A stretch of DNA of 64,000 bases from Streptomyces lavendulae subsp. lavendulae (GCF_002803845.1 NZ_CP024985.1:62001-126000); one strand, 5' to 3'; counted from the first letter of the stretch, positions 27,935 to 37,560 are shown. Made by a program: numbers and translations. Notes: a model not told the origin generated them from the sequence alone.

Positions 27935-29014
27935 TCAGCGAGGGGCACTGACAGCCGTTCCGGTTGCGCCCGCAGTTGGCGGCCGGACGGACTCAAGCCA
28001 GCGGTTCACGGTGGCGGGCAAGGAGTGGGTGAGTTTCTTCTGGACGGCATAGAGGGCTGGCCGGTCCTGCTGAATGCGCCTCAGGCGGTCACCGCGGCGG
28101 TGGATCGTGCGCACTTCCAGCGCCCCCGGCCGCTCCGGCCGTACGGAGGCGATGGTGGTGGTGCACTGGTCGGTGTATCCGGGCGGCAGGTCGCAGTTGC
28201 AGTGCTCGTCCACAATGGTGACGGGCAGGCCCCGGTCCGGTGCTGACAGCAGCGCGGCCAGCCGACGGTGGCCGGCGGGGCCGTGGCCTTCAGCGAAGGT
28301 GGGATCGATGATCCAGCGCTCACCCCCGCCGCGTTCACGGCAGTTGAGCCAGCCGGTCACCACCAGCGGGACACCCAGGGAACGGATCAGGCCGGCCCGA
28401 CGCAGCAGACCGCTGAGCAACCAGTCGGACGCTGCGGTGCCCCTGCGGCCCGGCCGCCGGTAGGGGCGCTCGACCGGGTGCAGGCTGTCAGGCCGCCCCT
28501 GGTGGCACGGTGTCATCCCCCAGGTCCTCATCTCCAGGTCCTGGGTCTCGACCGCCCGCCGCCATTCCTCGGGGTCCAGGCCCAGCAGTACGACGGAGGC
28601 AGTCGTGCCTGGCAGGCGCAGCACCACTCTCCCGTCCTTGATGTGGGTGCGAGCCCCGGGCACCCCCATGATCTGGTCGTATTCGTCGGCGCGCGGCAGC
28701 AGGGCCTTGGCCAGATCTAGTTCCTGGGTCGCCTCGGCGTTGCGCCGCCCGGCCACGTCGGGCTCGAAACAGATCAGCAGGCGGTCGGAGCGCGGGTCGA
28801 CGTACTCAATGCCCCACGGGTGGAGCGTGGTGATCTGCCGCCAGGCCAGAGCGGCCATCACACGCGCTTCCAGCACCAGCTGGCCGGCATCCGGCTCCGG
28901 GATGAGCAGGGAGCCGGGCGCAGCAGCCTCGACCCGCGCCAGGGCGGTTTTCCAGGGCAGCCCGGCGTATAGGCGCAGCAGTTCGGCACGGCGTTCGACG
29001 ACGGTGGCCTTCAT
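27935..29014 (-). CDS. Hypothetical protein
   Basis: A 359-residue protein starting ATG 29014, with AGGGGCTC upstream. No domain is recognised. Visible features include ITTLHPWGIEYVDPRSDRLL near residue 60, PLVVTGWLNCRERGGGERWI near 215 and a cysteine-containing VDEHCNCDLPPGYTDQC near 270 that could bind metal. Codon use is typical of Streptomyces. It stands alone, convergent with the TPR gene. Confidence 0.6.
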   Translation of the reverse strand: MKATVVERRAELLRLYAGLPWKTALARVEAAAPGSLLIPEPDAGQLVLEARVMAALAWRQITTLHPWGIEYVDPRSDRLLICFEPDVAGRRNAEATQELDLAKALLPRADEYDQIMGVPGARTHIKDGRVVLRLPGTTASVVLLGLDPEEWRRAVETQDLEMRTWGMTPCHQGRPDSLHPVERPYRRPGRRGTAASDWLLSGLLRRAGLIRSLGVPLVVTGWLNCRERGGGERWIIDPTFAEGHGPAGHRRLAALLSAPDRGLPVTIVDEHCNCDLPPGYTDQCTTTIASVRPERPGALEVRTIHRRGDRLRRIQQDRPALYAVQKKLTHSLPATVNRWLESVRPPTAGATGTAVSAPR

Positions 29015-29382
29015 GACTCGGAGCCCCTCACAGCGCTCAGCTGTCCCGACACAGCGCGCGCGGCACGAGGTCCACGAGATCGTACGGAGCATGTGGCGGT
29101 GCCAGCCGAGTTGGCTCTCCCACGGTGTGCTCGATGTCGGGTCGCGCACAGGGACTGGGGCCCCGCCGGGCCCGCCGCTGCGGATTCAACCACACCGATG
29201 GGGAGACGGAACCTGGCCACCGTGATGCTGAACCGCAGTCTCACCCGAACGCCGCACTGACTACTGGCGTACTCACCGAGCACTCAAAGGAGTGCACCTG
29301 ACGCGCCCGCGGAACTCGTGGTGCGGCCGCCGGGTTGCCGAGGCCACGAGCGACGGAGCGTCATCACGATCGAGATCCGAGG

Positions 29383-29604
29383 TCATGAGGCGGCCGCGCG
29401 CGAAGCAGCCCACCGGATCTCGAACCTCTTCCTGTCCAGCGGAGCATGCCGGCTCCGGCGTACGCCGGGTGAGGACAGACCGTCCTCCATGGCCCAGCCG
29501 TACGCGATGCCGCTGTAATCCCGCGTTGCCGTCACGTACGGGCGGCCGGGTGCCTTCGCCTGCTCCGTGATGCCGACCGAAGCGATTCTGGGTGAGGTGA
29601 ACAC
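29383..29604 (-). CDS. Possible small hypothetical protein
   Basis: A 73-residue frame reading MFTSPRIASVGITEQAKAPG and later TRDYSGIAYGWAMEDG. Composition is less arginine-skewed than overlapping frames, which is why I retain it. No family known and no clear ribosome-binding site. Confidence 0.25.
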   Translation of the reverse strand: MFTSPRIASVGITEQAKAPGRPYVTATRDYSGIAYGWAMEDGLSSPGVRRSRHAPLDRKRFEIRWAASRAAAS

Positions 29605-30156
29605 CGCGTGCGGTCCTCACGGGGGTGCAGATCGGTCACCGTGCGCTCCGGTCGCTCCACATCTGCCGCTCATGTGACAGCCGCACGTACCTCAACGGCG
29701 TTCTCCTGCCGAGTTGGGGTGGCGCGGCTTCGTGCCCGAATCGGCTTGACGTAGGGCCCGCTGGGGCTGCCGCCCGACAGGTACGAAAGACAGAAAGGCG
29801 CCCCCCCCGTAATTCGATCTGATGTGATGACACGCGGAGAATAGTCAACTGTTTCGATTATGTAGGCGGATCTGCTACATGCTGGCGTTGGCCAGAGGTT
29901 GGCGGTCGGGAAGTCGTTCAGGCCATTCATTTCTACCGCCGCCTATGGCCGATAATGCCCCGTTTAACGGCCCACCGACCCCCGCCTACTGCCTTTTCCA
30001 TGATCGTCTCTGGGTGATCACCCTCACATCTCGGCTTAAATCTCTCGGCAGCTTCATCATTGATTTTCGGACGACGGTGCATTTCTGATTGCAGGCAAAG
30101 GGAAGTGATCGCACTCTGGGCCATCAAATCCACGATTGGGTTATCAGGGGGAGAGT
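29605..30156. other. A/T-rich intergenic region
   Basis: About 550 bp with clearly lower GC than its neighbours, especially 29810-30140. No gene is supported. It probably carries the promoter and regulatory sites of the operon starting at 30157; GGGGGAGA is the ribosome-binding site of its first gene. Confidence 0.45.
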
Positions 30157-30594
30157 GTGTCCGAGCTCATGAGTGCGGGGGATCTAGCGGCCATGGGGGC
30201 TGCGGCGCTGGTTTCGGAGATGGCGAGGTCCACCTGGCAGGGCGTGCGTGATGTCCTGGCCCGGTTTTTCGGAAGCAGGGACGAGGAGGGGGCTCCGGGG
30301 CAGGTGCTACAGCTCGATGCGGGCTACGAGCTGCTGAGCCGGACCGATGATGCGAATCAGCCGGCTGTGGAGAGCGCCCTGCGCACCACGCTGGGGATCC
30401 AGCTGGAGTCGTTCTTGCGGAACCACCCGGACGCTGCCGCCGAGTTCCAAGCCCTGATCGAAAAGACTACCGGGGCGTCCGGTCCGGCAGACGGCACGCT
30501 GACCGTTCGGGGCAACACCAACAGTCAGATCGTCGTCTCACGCGGGTCCATCATCGGCAACACCCTCCACTACCGTCCGGAGGCCCAGCAGTGA
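30157..30594 (+). CDS. Small protein, first gene of unknown operon
   Basis: A 145-residue protein from GTG 30157 (GGGGGAGA upstream). The N-terminal half is helical (LAAMGAAALVSEMARSTWQG, then RDVLARFFGSRDE); the C-terminal part ends in a short beta-type segment RGNTNSQIVVSRGSIIGN. A nearly identical NSQIVV element occurs near the N-terminus of the next protein. The stop overlaps the next start by four bases (GTGA), so the two are translationally coupled. Helical N-terminal domain plus a short beta tail resembles adaptor proteins of actinobacterial STAND/conflict operons; this is inference. Confidence 0.7.
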   Translation: MSELMSAGDLAAMGAAALVSEMARSTWQGVRDVLARFFGSRDEEGAPGQVLQLDAGYELLSRTDDANQPAVESALRTTLGIQLESFLRNHPDAAAEFQALIEKTTGASGPADGTLTVRGNTNSQIVVSRGSIIGNTLHYRPEAQQ

Positions 30595-32789
30595 CCGAGG
30601 AGAACCACCGCGGCGGCTTTCCGGAAGAGCCGGATAGGTTCGGGGTGCCGTCCACGCCGGGGAACTCGCCGTCCTCAACGCCTCCCTTCGGCCCGCCGAC
30701 GGCTGCCGCACCCGAGCATCCGCCGACCGCCGATTTGCCGGATCCGGTCGGCGAGCCGGATCCGGCGCCCGACGCCGAGCCGAAGCCGCCTGGCGTCGAG
30801 ATCAGCGACAACAGGAACTCCCAGATCGTCGTCGCCGGACGCGACGTGACCATGCACAGCAAGCCGCCGCTGACGGTGACGCCCATCCCGTCCGCGGAGG
30901 TCGAAGCTGTCGGTCTGGCCTGGGTGGATGCGGGACCCGAGCACGAGCGGGTGACCACTGCCGAGGACGCCAGAGTGCTGCTGGCGGGGCCGGGGCCGGC
31001 TCTCGCTGTGGTCGCGGGCGCTCCGGGCATGGGCAAGCGGACCGCCGGCATCCGCGCCCTGTGGCAGATGTCCGACGCACGCCGGCGCTCGGGTGCCAAC
31101 CCGCTGGACCTGCAGGAGGTGCACCCCGACTGGGAGCGCCCCGAGAGCCCGGACATCGAACTCATGCCAACGCAGGAGGCGACCGGGTATCTCCTCGATG
31201 TGGCATCCGAGATCGATGCCTGGAAAGCCCCCGGTGACGTGGCTAAGCAGCTCTTGGCCCATGCCGAGAAGCTGCGTGAGGTCGGCTCGTACCTGGTGGT
31301 CATCGCCAACGAGGACGGGTGGCCCGGCGAGCAGTCCGGTGCGTTCGACCGTGTGCAGGTCACTGCCAGGGTCAGGCCGTCCGCCCACGAGATCGCCATT
31401 GCGCACCTGAAGGCGCTGTACGGGAAGCCGGTGTGCGCCGACTGGCTGCAGCGGCCCACCGTGGGCAGCCCCGGCCCGGCCGCGATGCTCCTGAACGCGG
31501 GCTCGACTCCTGCGGACGCGGTGCGGCTGGCCGCGACACTGGCCGGTGTCGAGGAGTCCCTCAAGGGGCTGGAGACGGCGAAGTCGGCGTTCCAGGAATG
31601 GCGCACGGACGTCAAGAACGTGTTCACGGCCACGGAGGACAAGCCCGAGGACCGGGCCCTGCTGATCGCCGCCCTGTTCCTCGATGGCGAGGACGCCCTG
31701 ACGGTCCAGGACGCGGCCCGCGCACTCCTGAAGGACAACAGCGTCGGAACCGTCAGGGAGATCCTCACCGGCCCCGACCTGACGAGCCGCCTGAACAAGG
31801 TCGGGGTCGAAGTTGTAACCCGCAAGGTCAGCCTCGACCACAAGGCGGGCTACGCCCGCGCAGTGCTGGTCCACCTGTGGCACCAGCGAGCCGATATCCA
31901 CAAGCCCCTGCTGGACTGGCTCGATGAGCTCATCACCGCCGAGGCCGGCCCCAGCAGGCTGCAGACGATCAGTGACCTGCTGGTGGAACTCGCGATCGCC
32001 GAGAACGACTTCAGGGCGATCACCACCATCAAGGAGTGGATCGGGAAGGACAGCCGGGCCGAGCACCTGGACCTGATCGCCCGGGTCCTCACGCGGGCCG
32101 CCGAGGCCCCCGCTCTTGGACCCCAGGTCCGCTCCAAACTCCTGGACTGGGCCCAGGAACCCTCCGAGCCGGTGGCCCGCGTGGTGGCTCTGGTCTGCCA
32201 GGGAGAGTTCGCCGAGCACTACCCGAGCCAGGCCCTGGTCCGCCTCAAGCACGTCCTGGGCCGCTCCGACCGCGACAAGGCCGTCCAGACCGCCGAAGCC
32301 GCCCTGTGTGCGACTGCCCGGGCCCAAGGCCAGCTGCCCCGGTTCTGGGCGGCACTCGGGAAATGGTCGGCGGAGGGCCGGAGCCTGGCTGCCCACCGCG
32401 CTTTCCTCGCGCTCGTGGACCCGCGCAAGGACCCTTGGATCCTCCAGGTCATGCTGTCATCCGCCGAGCAGCACCCCGACGTCAAGGAAGCGCTCATCGA
32501 CAAGTGGAGTGCCGCCCTCGGAAACTCCAAGGTCGACGCTGAGTCCCGTCAGGTCCTCCACAACTGGGCACACGCCTTCGCCGACGGACATGTCGAATTG
32601 CCCATGATCAAGGACATCCTCGACGAGGTCATCCAGCGCCACCTGGGCAGCTCACCCATTTCCGACCTCATGTTCGGGGCACCCGGAGTCGCCTACGACG
32701 AGGCAGTCGTCTCGCTGCGCAAGGCCCTTCGCATGCCCTCCCAGCTCCAGCCCTGGCACAGGCGCGGCTCCGGCCACGCGGGGTCGTGA
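30591..32789 (+). CDS. P-loop STAND-like protein, unknown operon
   Basis: A 732-residue protein from GTG 30591. Residues 1-70 are proline rich and disordered. The NSQIVVAGRDVTM segment near residue 79 repeats the tail motif of the preceding protein. A Walker-A-like VVAGAPGMGKRTAGIRALWQ follows near 142; the S/T after the lysine is displaced by R, so ATP binding may be altered. The rest is mainly alpha-helical, suggesting a repeat-type sensor. It overlaps the first gene by four bases and is followed after one base by the third. Function unknown; a conflict or signalling role is plausible. Confidence 0.72.
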   Translation: MTEENHRGGFPEEPDRFGVPSTPGNSPSSTPPFGPPTAAAPEHPPTADLPDPVGEPDPAPDAEPKPPGVEISDNRNSQIVVAGRDVTMHSKPPLTVTPIPSAEVEAVGLAWVDAGPEHERVTTAEDARVLLAGPGPALAVVAGAPGMGKRTAGIRALWQMSDARRRSGANPLDLQEVHPDWERPESPDIELMPTQEATGYLLDVASEIDAWKAPGDVAKQLLAHAEKLREVGSYLVVIANEDGWPGEQSGAFDRVQVTARVRPSAHEIAIAHLKALYGKPVCADWLQRPTVGSPGPAAMLLNAGSTPADAVRLAATLAGVEESLKGLETAKSAFQEWRTDVKNVFTATEDKPEDRALLIAALFLDGEDALTVQDAARALLKDNSVGTVREILTGPDLTSRLNKVGVEVVTRKVSLDHKAGYARAVLVHLWHQRADIHKPLLDWLDELITAEAGPSRLQTISDLLVELAIAENDFRAITTIKEWIGKDSRAEHLDLIARVLTRAAEAPALGPQVRSKLLDWAQEPSEPVARVVALVCQGEFAEHYPSQALVRLKHVLGRSDRDKAVQTAEAALCATARAQGQLPRFWAALGKWSAEGRSLAAHRAFLALVDPRKDPWILQVMLSSAEQHPDVKEALIDKWSAALGNSKVDAESRQVLHNWAHAFADGHVELPMIKDILDEVIQRHLGSSPISDLMFGAPGVAYDEAVVSLRKALRMPSQLQPWHRRGSGHAGS

Positions 32790-32790
32790 C

Positions 32791-33555
32791 ATGGCGTTGT
32801 TCAAAAGCAGGCGCTCGGGGATCTCCCGCAAGGACCTGAACAGCGAACTCGCCCACATCGAAGCGCGCCTGGCCAGCAAGCACGAAGGCATCGCCTTCCA
32901 CGTGGTGATCACCGCGACCGTGAACAGTGACCCGCCGGACGGTATGGACGCCGCCCATGCCATCGCCGCTATCCGGGACGTACTGCGCCATGCCGCGGCG
33001 GACGCGCTTCGGGTCCGTGATGCGTTCGACCTCGCCACGGTCCAGGACGTGTGCGCGGCCGAACTGGGACGGGAACGGTCCCTGGCGGCCGTCCCTCGCC
33101 TGCTGTTCACCGCGAAGGCCAACGTGGGCCTGCTCGCCGAGGACCGCGCCGCCGTATCGGCCCTTTTGGAGGCACAGCGCAAGCAGACCATCGCCGATGA
33201 ACTGCGCCGCCAGAGGACCGAGGCGCTTGCCGTTCATCTCTCACAACCTGCGACGCTCCTCGCGCACTGGCTCGAAGAAAGAAACAGCGACTGGACCAAA
33301 GCACCTACTGTCACGGTCACCGAGGAACTCGCCCAGCGCCTGGCCGAGCACCGCCCCGTCGAGCACCTCGGTGTGGAGTACGCGCTGGTAGACGTCGTGC
33401 GCCAGTTCCTCAGTACCTTTCCCGAGCCCGCCCAGAAGATGATGATCCACACCATTCTGGCCGGTGGCATGCGCGCCTTGGACCGGCACGACCACGCAGA
33501 CCGCGTGGAGGCGCTCGCCGGCAGTCTCGAACCGGCTCCGGCAGGTGGCTCGTGA
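32791..33555 (+). CDS. Third protein of unknown operon
   Basis: A 254-residue protein from ATG 32791, one base after the previous stop. It begins MALFKSRRSGISRKDLNSEL and contains FHVVITATVNSDPPDGMDAA near residue 36, a long helical stretch from 110 to 190 (AEDRAAVSALLEAQRKQTIA) and PEPAQKMMIHTILAGGMRAL near 210. The beta-then-coiled-coil order recalls SPFH/band-7 proteins, but the similarity is weak. No membrane segment is seen. Tight spacing shows it belongs with the two upstream genes. Confidence 0.68.
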   Translation: MALFKSRRSGISRKDLNSELAHIEARLASKHEGIAFHVVITATVNSDPPDGMDAAHAIAAIRDVLRHAAADALRVRDAFDLATVQDVCAAELGRERSLAAVPRLLFTAKANVGLLAEDRAAVSALLEAQRKQTIADELRRQRTEALAVHLSQPATLLAHWLEERNSDWTKAPTVTVTEELAQRLAEHRPVEHLGVEYALVDVVRQFLSTFPEPAQKMMIHTILAGGMRALDRHDHADRVEALAGSLEPAPAGGS

Positions 33556-33589
33556 ACAGACGGCTAGCCTCACCTCCAGACGGCCGGTG

Positions 33590-33829
33590 GTGCCCGTGAG
33601 TACGACGTTGTGGCGGTGGTTGCTGTCGCCGCGGACCAGCTGGCACGCCTGGCGCGCGGTACGGGCCTCTGGCGGGGACGTTTCCTTCGACGTGGCCTGG
33701 CGCCAGACCCGGGTACAGCTTCATCCCGACGAAGCCGACTACCGGGCAGCAGGCCACCGGCCCGACAGGGCCATGCGGGCGAATATCACCCCGGAGCAGC
33801 CCTCTCCGATCAAGCCGGACGGGCCATAG
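33590..33829 (+). CDS. Small protein following the unknown operon
   Basis: A frame of about 79 residues with three clustered GTG start candidates (33587, 33590, 33596), about 30 bp after the third gene. It reads TTLWRWLLSPRTSWHAWRAV and continues FDVAWRQTRVQLHPDEADYR. Third-position GC is high, as in real genes here. No family is known. It may be a fourth member of the operon. Confidence 0.45.
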   Translation: MPVSTTLWRWLLSPRTSWHAWRAVRASGGDVSFDVAWRQTRVQLHPDEADYRAAGHRPDRAMRANITPEQPSPIKPDGP

Positions 33830-34062
33830 CCCCCCGAGAAGGAACAGCCCCAGTAGTCCCTCCAGGACGGCCTCCGAGACCCTTTCCGGCCCCGGAGGCC
33901 CCCGACACGACAGGTACATGTCTTGGTCCTGCTGTGCCGACGGAGCTCTGCCTGAACGCCGGGAAGAAGATCCGTTTCCCCGGTGAATCAACCCGCCCGG
34001 CCGGGCGAGTTGCCCCGACACCCCCTTCCAGACCCACAGCAGATCCGGCTACAAGCCGAAGC

Positions 34063-34170
34063 ATGATCAACAAACTGCTCCGCAACGGCCTGCCCGCGCT
34101 CGCCCTCGCAGTCCTGCCCATCCTCCCCACCGCGCCCCCGGCCGTCGCCAACACCCCGGCCGTGTTGTAG
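34063..34170 (+). CDS. Short signal-peptide-like ORF
   Basis: A 35-residue frame from ATG 34063: positive start MINKLLRNG, then a hydrophobic LPALALAVLPILPTAPPAV ending with a VAN-T-P cleavage-like site and a stop six residues later. It looks like the signal peptide of a secreted protein whose mature part is lost, or a small secreted peptide. Confidence 0.35.
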   Translation: MINKLLRNGLPALALAVLPILPTAPPAVANTPAVL

Positions 34171-34355
34171 CAATCGACCGCCCCGGGCAGGAGGGACGAG
34201 CCCCATCGCGAAGCGGCCGTCCCGCTGTCACTGACACTGCGTCCGCCTGACGCAGGACACAGAACCGCGGGCGCTCCGCTCTGGGGTCGCTGGACCCGTA
34301 CGACAGCGGGGGCTGCGGCAGATCGTGGGGCCGGTTTCCGGGGGGGGTGCCGGTG

Positions 34356-35504
34356 TCAGAGTCCCCCACCGCCAGCGGCGTACCAGATGGTCTCGTGGGT
34401 GACGCGACCGGTGAAGGTGAATTTGATGGTGTCGCCGCTGCTGACATAGATGGTGGCACTCTGATCGGGTCCGAGTTCGGTGCGCCTCATCTTGTCGGAT
34501 TTGCCGACTTCGATGTTCAGCATGCCGTCGCTGCCGTCGCCGCCGATGTTGTGGCCGACCAGGAGTCCGGCGGAGGGCGCCACCCTCTCGTAGGGAACGT
34601 TGGTCGTGATGACACTCGCCCGGCTAAACAGGGAACTGTCCGCATCGGGACGCAGACTGCCGGAGACGGATTTGGCGTAGACGGACCCGACGCGTAGGGG
34701 GCCGAGGACCTCGCCGTGCACGGTGAGGTTGCCGATTTCCAGGTCGGGTTTGTTGACGGTGACCTGGGCGGAGACGATCCGGACGACGGGGTTGGTGGCG
34801 TCGCCTGCGGTGGCGCGGAGGTAGAAGGTGGTGTCCGATTTGATGCCCTCGACATTGTGGGTGCTTCGGTCGGTGACACAGATGTTGACGTCGCCGTAGA
34901 GGAGTTCGTAGGTGGCGTTGGCGGAGCGTTCCCAAGTGAGGCGCACGTCGCCGCCGTTTTGGATGACGGAGGGTTCGCACAGGAAGTTGCGCAGGTAGAA
35001 GTCGGCGGGGAATTTGCCGAGGTTGAAGACGGTGGGCCGGTTCTGGGGCGCGGCGTTTCCGGTGTGGGAGCGTTCGGTGATGGTGATGGGCGCGGTGCCG
35101 ACGGTGCGGTTCATGGGGATGCCGGAGAGCTGGATGGTGAATCCGTCATCCGGACCGATGGGTGCGGTGCTGCGGGGTGTGAAGACGAATTCCTTGGCTG
35201 CGGCGTCCAGGCGCGAGGTCCAGCCGTCGAGGCTGATCCGGTAGGTGATCTTGTTGAGGTCGGTGGCGAGGTCGGGTGCCCTGTCCCCGGCCGGTACCTT
35301 CACCTTGATCCACTCGACGTTGGCCGGGGTGCCGCTCTGCCGGGCCACCGCGATGATCACCTCCCCCGTCTCCTCGGGGTAGTCCTCGTTCTCCGGTGAT
35401 GCCTTCAGCGGGCTCGGCGTGGTGGTGATGCTGTAGGACAGCAACGGATCATCGACCGCGGCGGCGGTGGTCTCCACGCTCTGGGTCTGCACGACCACAC
35501 TCAT
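34356..35504 (-). CDS. Beta-rich hypothetical protein
   Basis: A 382-residue protein starting MSVVVQTQSVETTAAAVDDP at 35504. It is dominated by alternating beta segments: EWIKVKVPAGDRAPDLATDL near residue 65, FTIQLSGIPMNRTVGTAPIT near 120, TWERSANATYELLYGDVNIC near 190, and a C-terminal SGDTIKFTFTGRVTHETIWY. Repeated Ig-like or lectin-like domains are likely. No signal peptide is seen. It follows, by 68 bp, another beta-rich gene on the same strand, so they probably form an operon. Family not recognised. Confidence 0.6.
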   Translation of the reverse strand: MSVVVQTQSVETTAAAVDDPLLSYSITTTPSPLKASPENEDYPEETGEVIIAVARQSGTPANVEWIKVKVPAGDRAPDLATDLNKITYRISLDGWTSRLDAAAKEFVFTPRSTAPIGPDDGFTIQLSGIPMNRTVGTAPITITERSHTGNAAPQNRPTVFNLGKFPADFYLRNFLCEPSVIQNGGDVRLTWERSANATYELLYGDVNICVTDRSTHNVEGIKSDTTFYLRATAGDATNPVVRIVSAQVTVNKPDLEIGNLTVHGEVLGPLRVGSVYAKSVSGSLRPDADSSLFSRASVITTNVPYERVAPSAGLLVGHNIGGDGSDGMLNIEVGKSDKMRRTELGPDQSATIYVSSGDTIKFTFTGRVTHETIWYAAGGGGL

Positions 35505-35572
35505 GTAGGGCTCCTTCGGGTGCGGGCCCGCCCCGCCCCGGGGCGGGGTTGGACGGGGCCGGACGGGGGGGG

Positions 35573-36370
35573 TCAGTGGTGGCTGCGGGTGTGGGCGACG
35601 GCGTTGTCGAGACTGAGGAAGCCGGAGCGGACCTCCGGTTCGGCCGGCGGCAGGTCGTACTGGTCGGGGCTGAGGATGGGCAGGTTCTGCCACGTGTCGC
35701 CGTGGGGCTCGGTCCAGGTCCAGGTGCCGAGTCCACTGGCCGGGGTCGGCATGAGGATGGTCTCTTCGCTCTCTCCCTGGTCGCCGCGCAGGTGGGTGGT
35801 GGCGGCCAGGAGCGGGCCGGTACGGAAATTGACCGTCATCCGGGTGATCGCCTGGTCGGTGAACTGCTGGGGCACGAAGACCTTCTTCGTGGCGAGGATG
35901 TCGGTGGTGGCGTGGACGGCGGCGCGCGCGTCCAGGAGCACCGTGGCGACGGCGGTGTTGTGCATGCCGAAGTCCAGTTCGAGGCCCGGGTTGTTGCCGA
36001 TGGGCCGCAGGTAGTCGCCTGCGCCCGGTGCGGGGGCGACGATGGTCTCGAAATGGTCGTAGTCGTCGTCCAGGACGTAGCCGACGAGGCCGTCATCGCT
36101 CTGCTGGGCTTCGCCGAGGCGGATCGCCCACGGATAGGTGGGCAGCTCGGAGGCCGGCGGCTCGAACAGGTTCTGCCAGCTCACATCGGTGCGCAGGGGT
36201 CCGCGCAGGTCCATGGTGAGGCGGGTGCGGACCAGGGCGAGGGGGCGGCCGAGGAGGAAGCCGAGGCCAGCGCCTTCGGAGGCGACCTTCCCCGCGCCCA
36301 GGCCGCCCTCGCCAGGCGATCGGCAAGGCGGCTGTCGAGGCCGGCGTGGAAGCAGCGCCTGAACACGCAA
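35573..36370 (-). CDS. Beta-rich hypothetical, N-terminus uncertain
   Basis: From about residue 40 onward the protein looks genuine: GFLLGRPLALVRTRLTMDLR, FEPPASELPTYPWAIRLGEA, GYVLDDDYDHFETIV, DFGMHNTAVATVLLDARAAV. The first 35-40 residues are arginine/proline rich and unconvincing. The LGRPLALVR...L pattern is usually found deep inside larger actinobacterial proteins, so this may be the C-terminal fragment of a longer gene truncated near 36300. Function unknown; paired with the following gene. Confidence 0.5.
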   Translation of the reverse strand: MRVQALLPRRPRQPPCRSPGEGGLGAGKVASEGAGLGFLLGRPLALVRTRLTMDLRGPLRTDVSWQNLFEPPASELPTYPWAIRLGEAQQSDDGLVGYVLDDDYDHFETIVAPAPGAGDYLRPIGNNPGLELDFGMHNTAVATVLLDARAAVHATTDILATKKVFVPQQFTDQAITRMTVNFRTGPLLAATTHLRGDQGESEETILMPTPASGLGTWTWTEPHGDTWQNLPILSPDQYDLPPAEPEVRSGFLSLDNAVAHTRSHH

Positions 36371-36380
36371 TAGCCACCGC

Positions 36381-36411
36381 GGGACCGGACAAGGTAATCC
36401 TGTCCGGCCCC
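36381..36411. other. Inverted repeat
   Basis: GGGACCGGACA and TGTCCGGCCCC form an 11-bp stem (one G-T pair) around a nine-base loop. It lies between the divergent genes at 36370 and 36645 and could be an operator or an orphan terminator. Confidence 0.4.
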
Positions 36412-36644
36412 GCCGTCGTCAGCCGAAGTCGAGCGTCTCCTGTACGAAGTCGGCCAGGGCCGGGCTGGGTGGGGCGGCCCCCGGCGCCGAGCCGCACGAG
36501 CTCGGCCATCGACGCGGGCGCCGTCGAGGATCGGGTCCCAAGATCCTCGGGCAGCTGATGGCGTCGGAGGGTGACTTGTCTCGCGCCGCTTCTCATCCGC
36601 TTTTTCCCTCCCGCTTGCAAACCGGCGGTCTTTAGCCTGAGGAC

Positions 36645-37560
36645 ATGCCGCAGCCTGAGTTCCGCGACGACGACTTCATCAACCCCGAGGCCCCTGAGGA
36701 CGAGCGCCACCTCAGGCCCCCCCCCCCGCGTCCGAGACCTCTCCTACGAGCGCTCGCGAGGCAGGCAGGCAATGGATCTGTGGAAGGGGTCCCTCATCGC
36801 CACTGTGACGGAGCCGTGGGACGCCTACCCTGACCTCTCAGAGATCCCCGAGGGCGCCGTGCCCGGCCCTTCCATGACCCTGTTCGTCAAGGAGCGGCCG
36901 CGCGGGGCGGGGTACGTAGCCGACTTCCTCTACAAGGCAACCGACCTGCCCGTCACCGTGCACGGCGTCCTGGTGAACCAGGGGGCCGGCCTCGGTGTGA
37001 TCGAGCTCGAGCTGTGGCGCCCGGACTGGGGGTACTGGGACGACTTCGGAGACTTCGTCGGACCTGCCGGCGAAGAAGCTTCGACAGCCGTTGCCGTGCC
37101 GATCACGGGCGACGTCCTGCGGCGCATCCCACTGGGTCAGATCGTCGCCCGGGCCCAAGCCGAACTGGCCAGCCATTCCTGGAAGGACGAGGGCGTAACC
37201 ACTATCGGGATCGCGCCTGCTGCAGACCGTCAGCCAGGCGACCTCGCCCCGGCGTCCGTGCGGGCCCTGGAAAACGCAGGAGCCCTCGCGCAGCCGGCAA
37301 AGCGCGGCCGGCCCCCGTTGGAGGGAGCCCTCCTTCACGAGCTGGCCCACGCCTACCTCCGCGAGGCCGGTAACGGGCCTGGACTCCACCGGCGCCTGGC
37401 GGATCTCTTCGAACGCCCGGAGCCCACCATCGCGGACTGGATCAAAGCAGCCCGCGAACGGGGGTACCTCTCCCCCGCGGTCCCGGGCCGCAGGGCAGCC
37501 GGCCCAGGGCCCCTTCTCAGGTATCGGACGGAGGGAAGCCCGCCGCCTCCCTCGGCTTGA
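36645..37560 (+). pseudogene. Hypothetical gene interrupted at an 11-C tract
   Basis: The likely start, ATG 36645, gives MPQPEFRDDDFINPEAPEDE and reaches a run of eleven C at 36717-36727, after which coding continues in another frame: VRDLSYERSRGRQAMDLWKG and on to the stop at 37560. Joined, it would be about 305 residues. The C-terminal part (LLHELAHAYLREAGNG, then TIADWIKAARERGYLSPAVP) resembles a DNA-binding or processing helix bundle of integrative elements. A shorter product could start at ATG 36772. The tract suggests either slipped-strand switching or a sequencing error. Confidence 0.6.

Noticed and set aside
30675..32396. Long minus-strand frame opposite the operon protein at 30591-32789
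   Set aside because: It is a high-GC mirror frame of the plus-strand gene, with arginine/glycine-rich composition and no ribosome-binding site.
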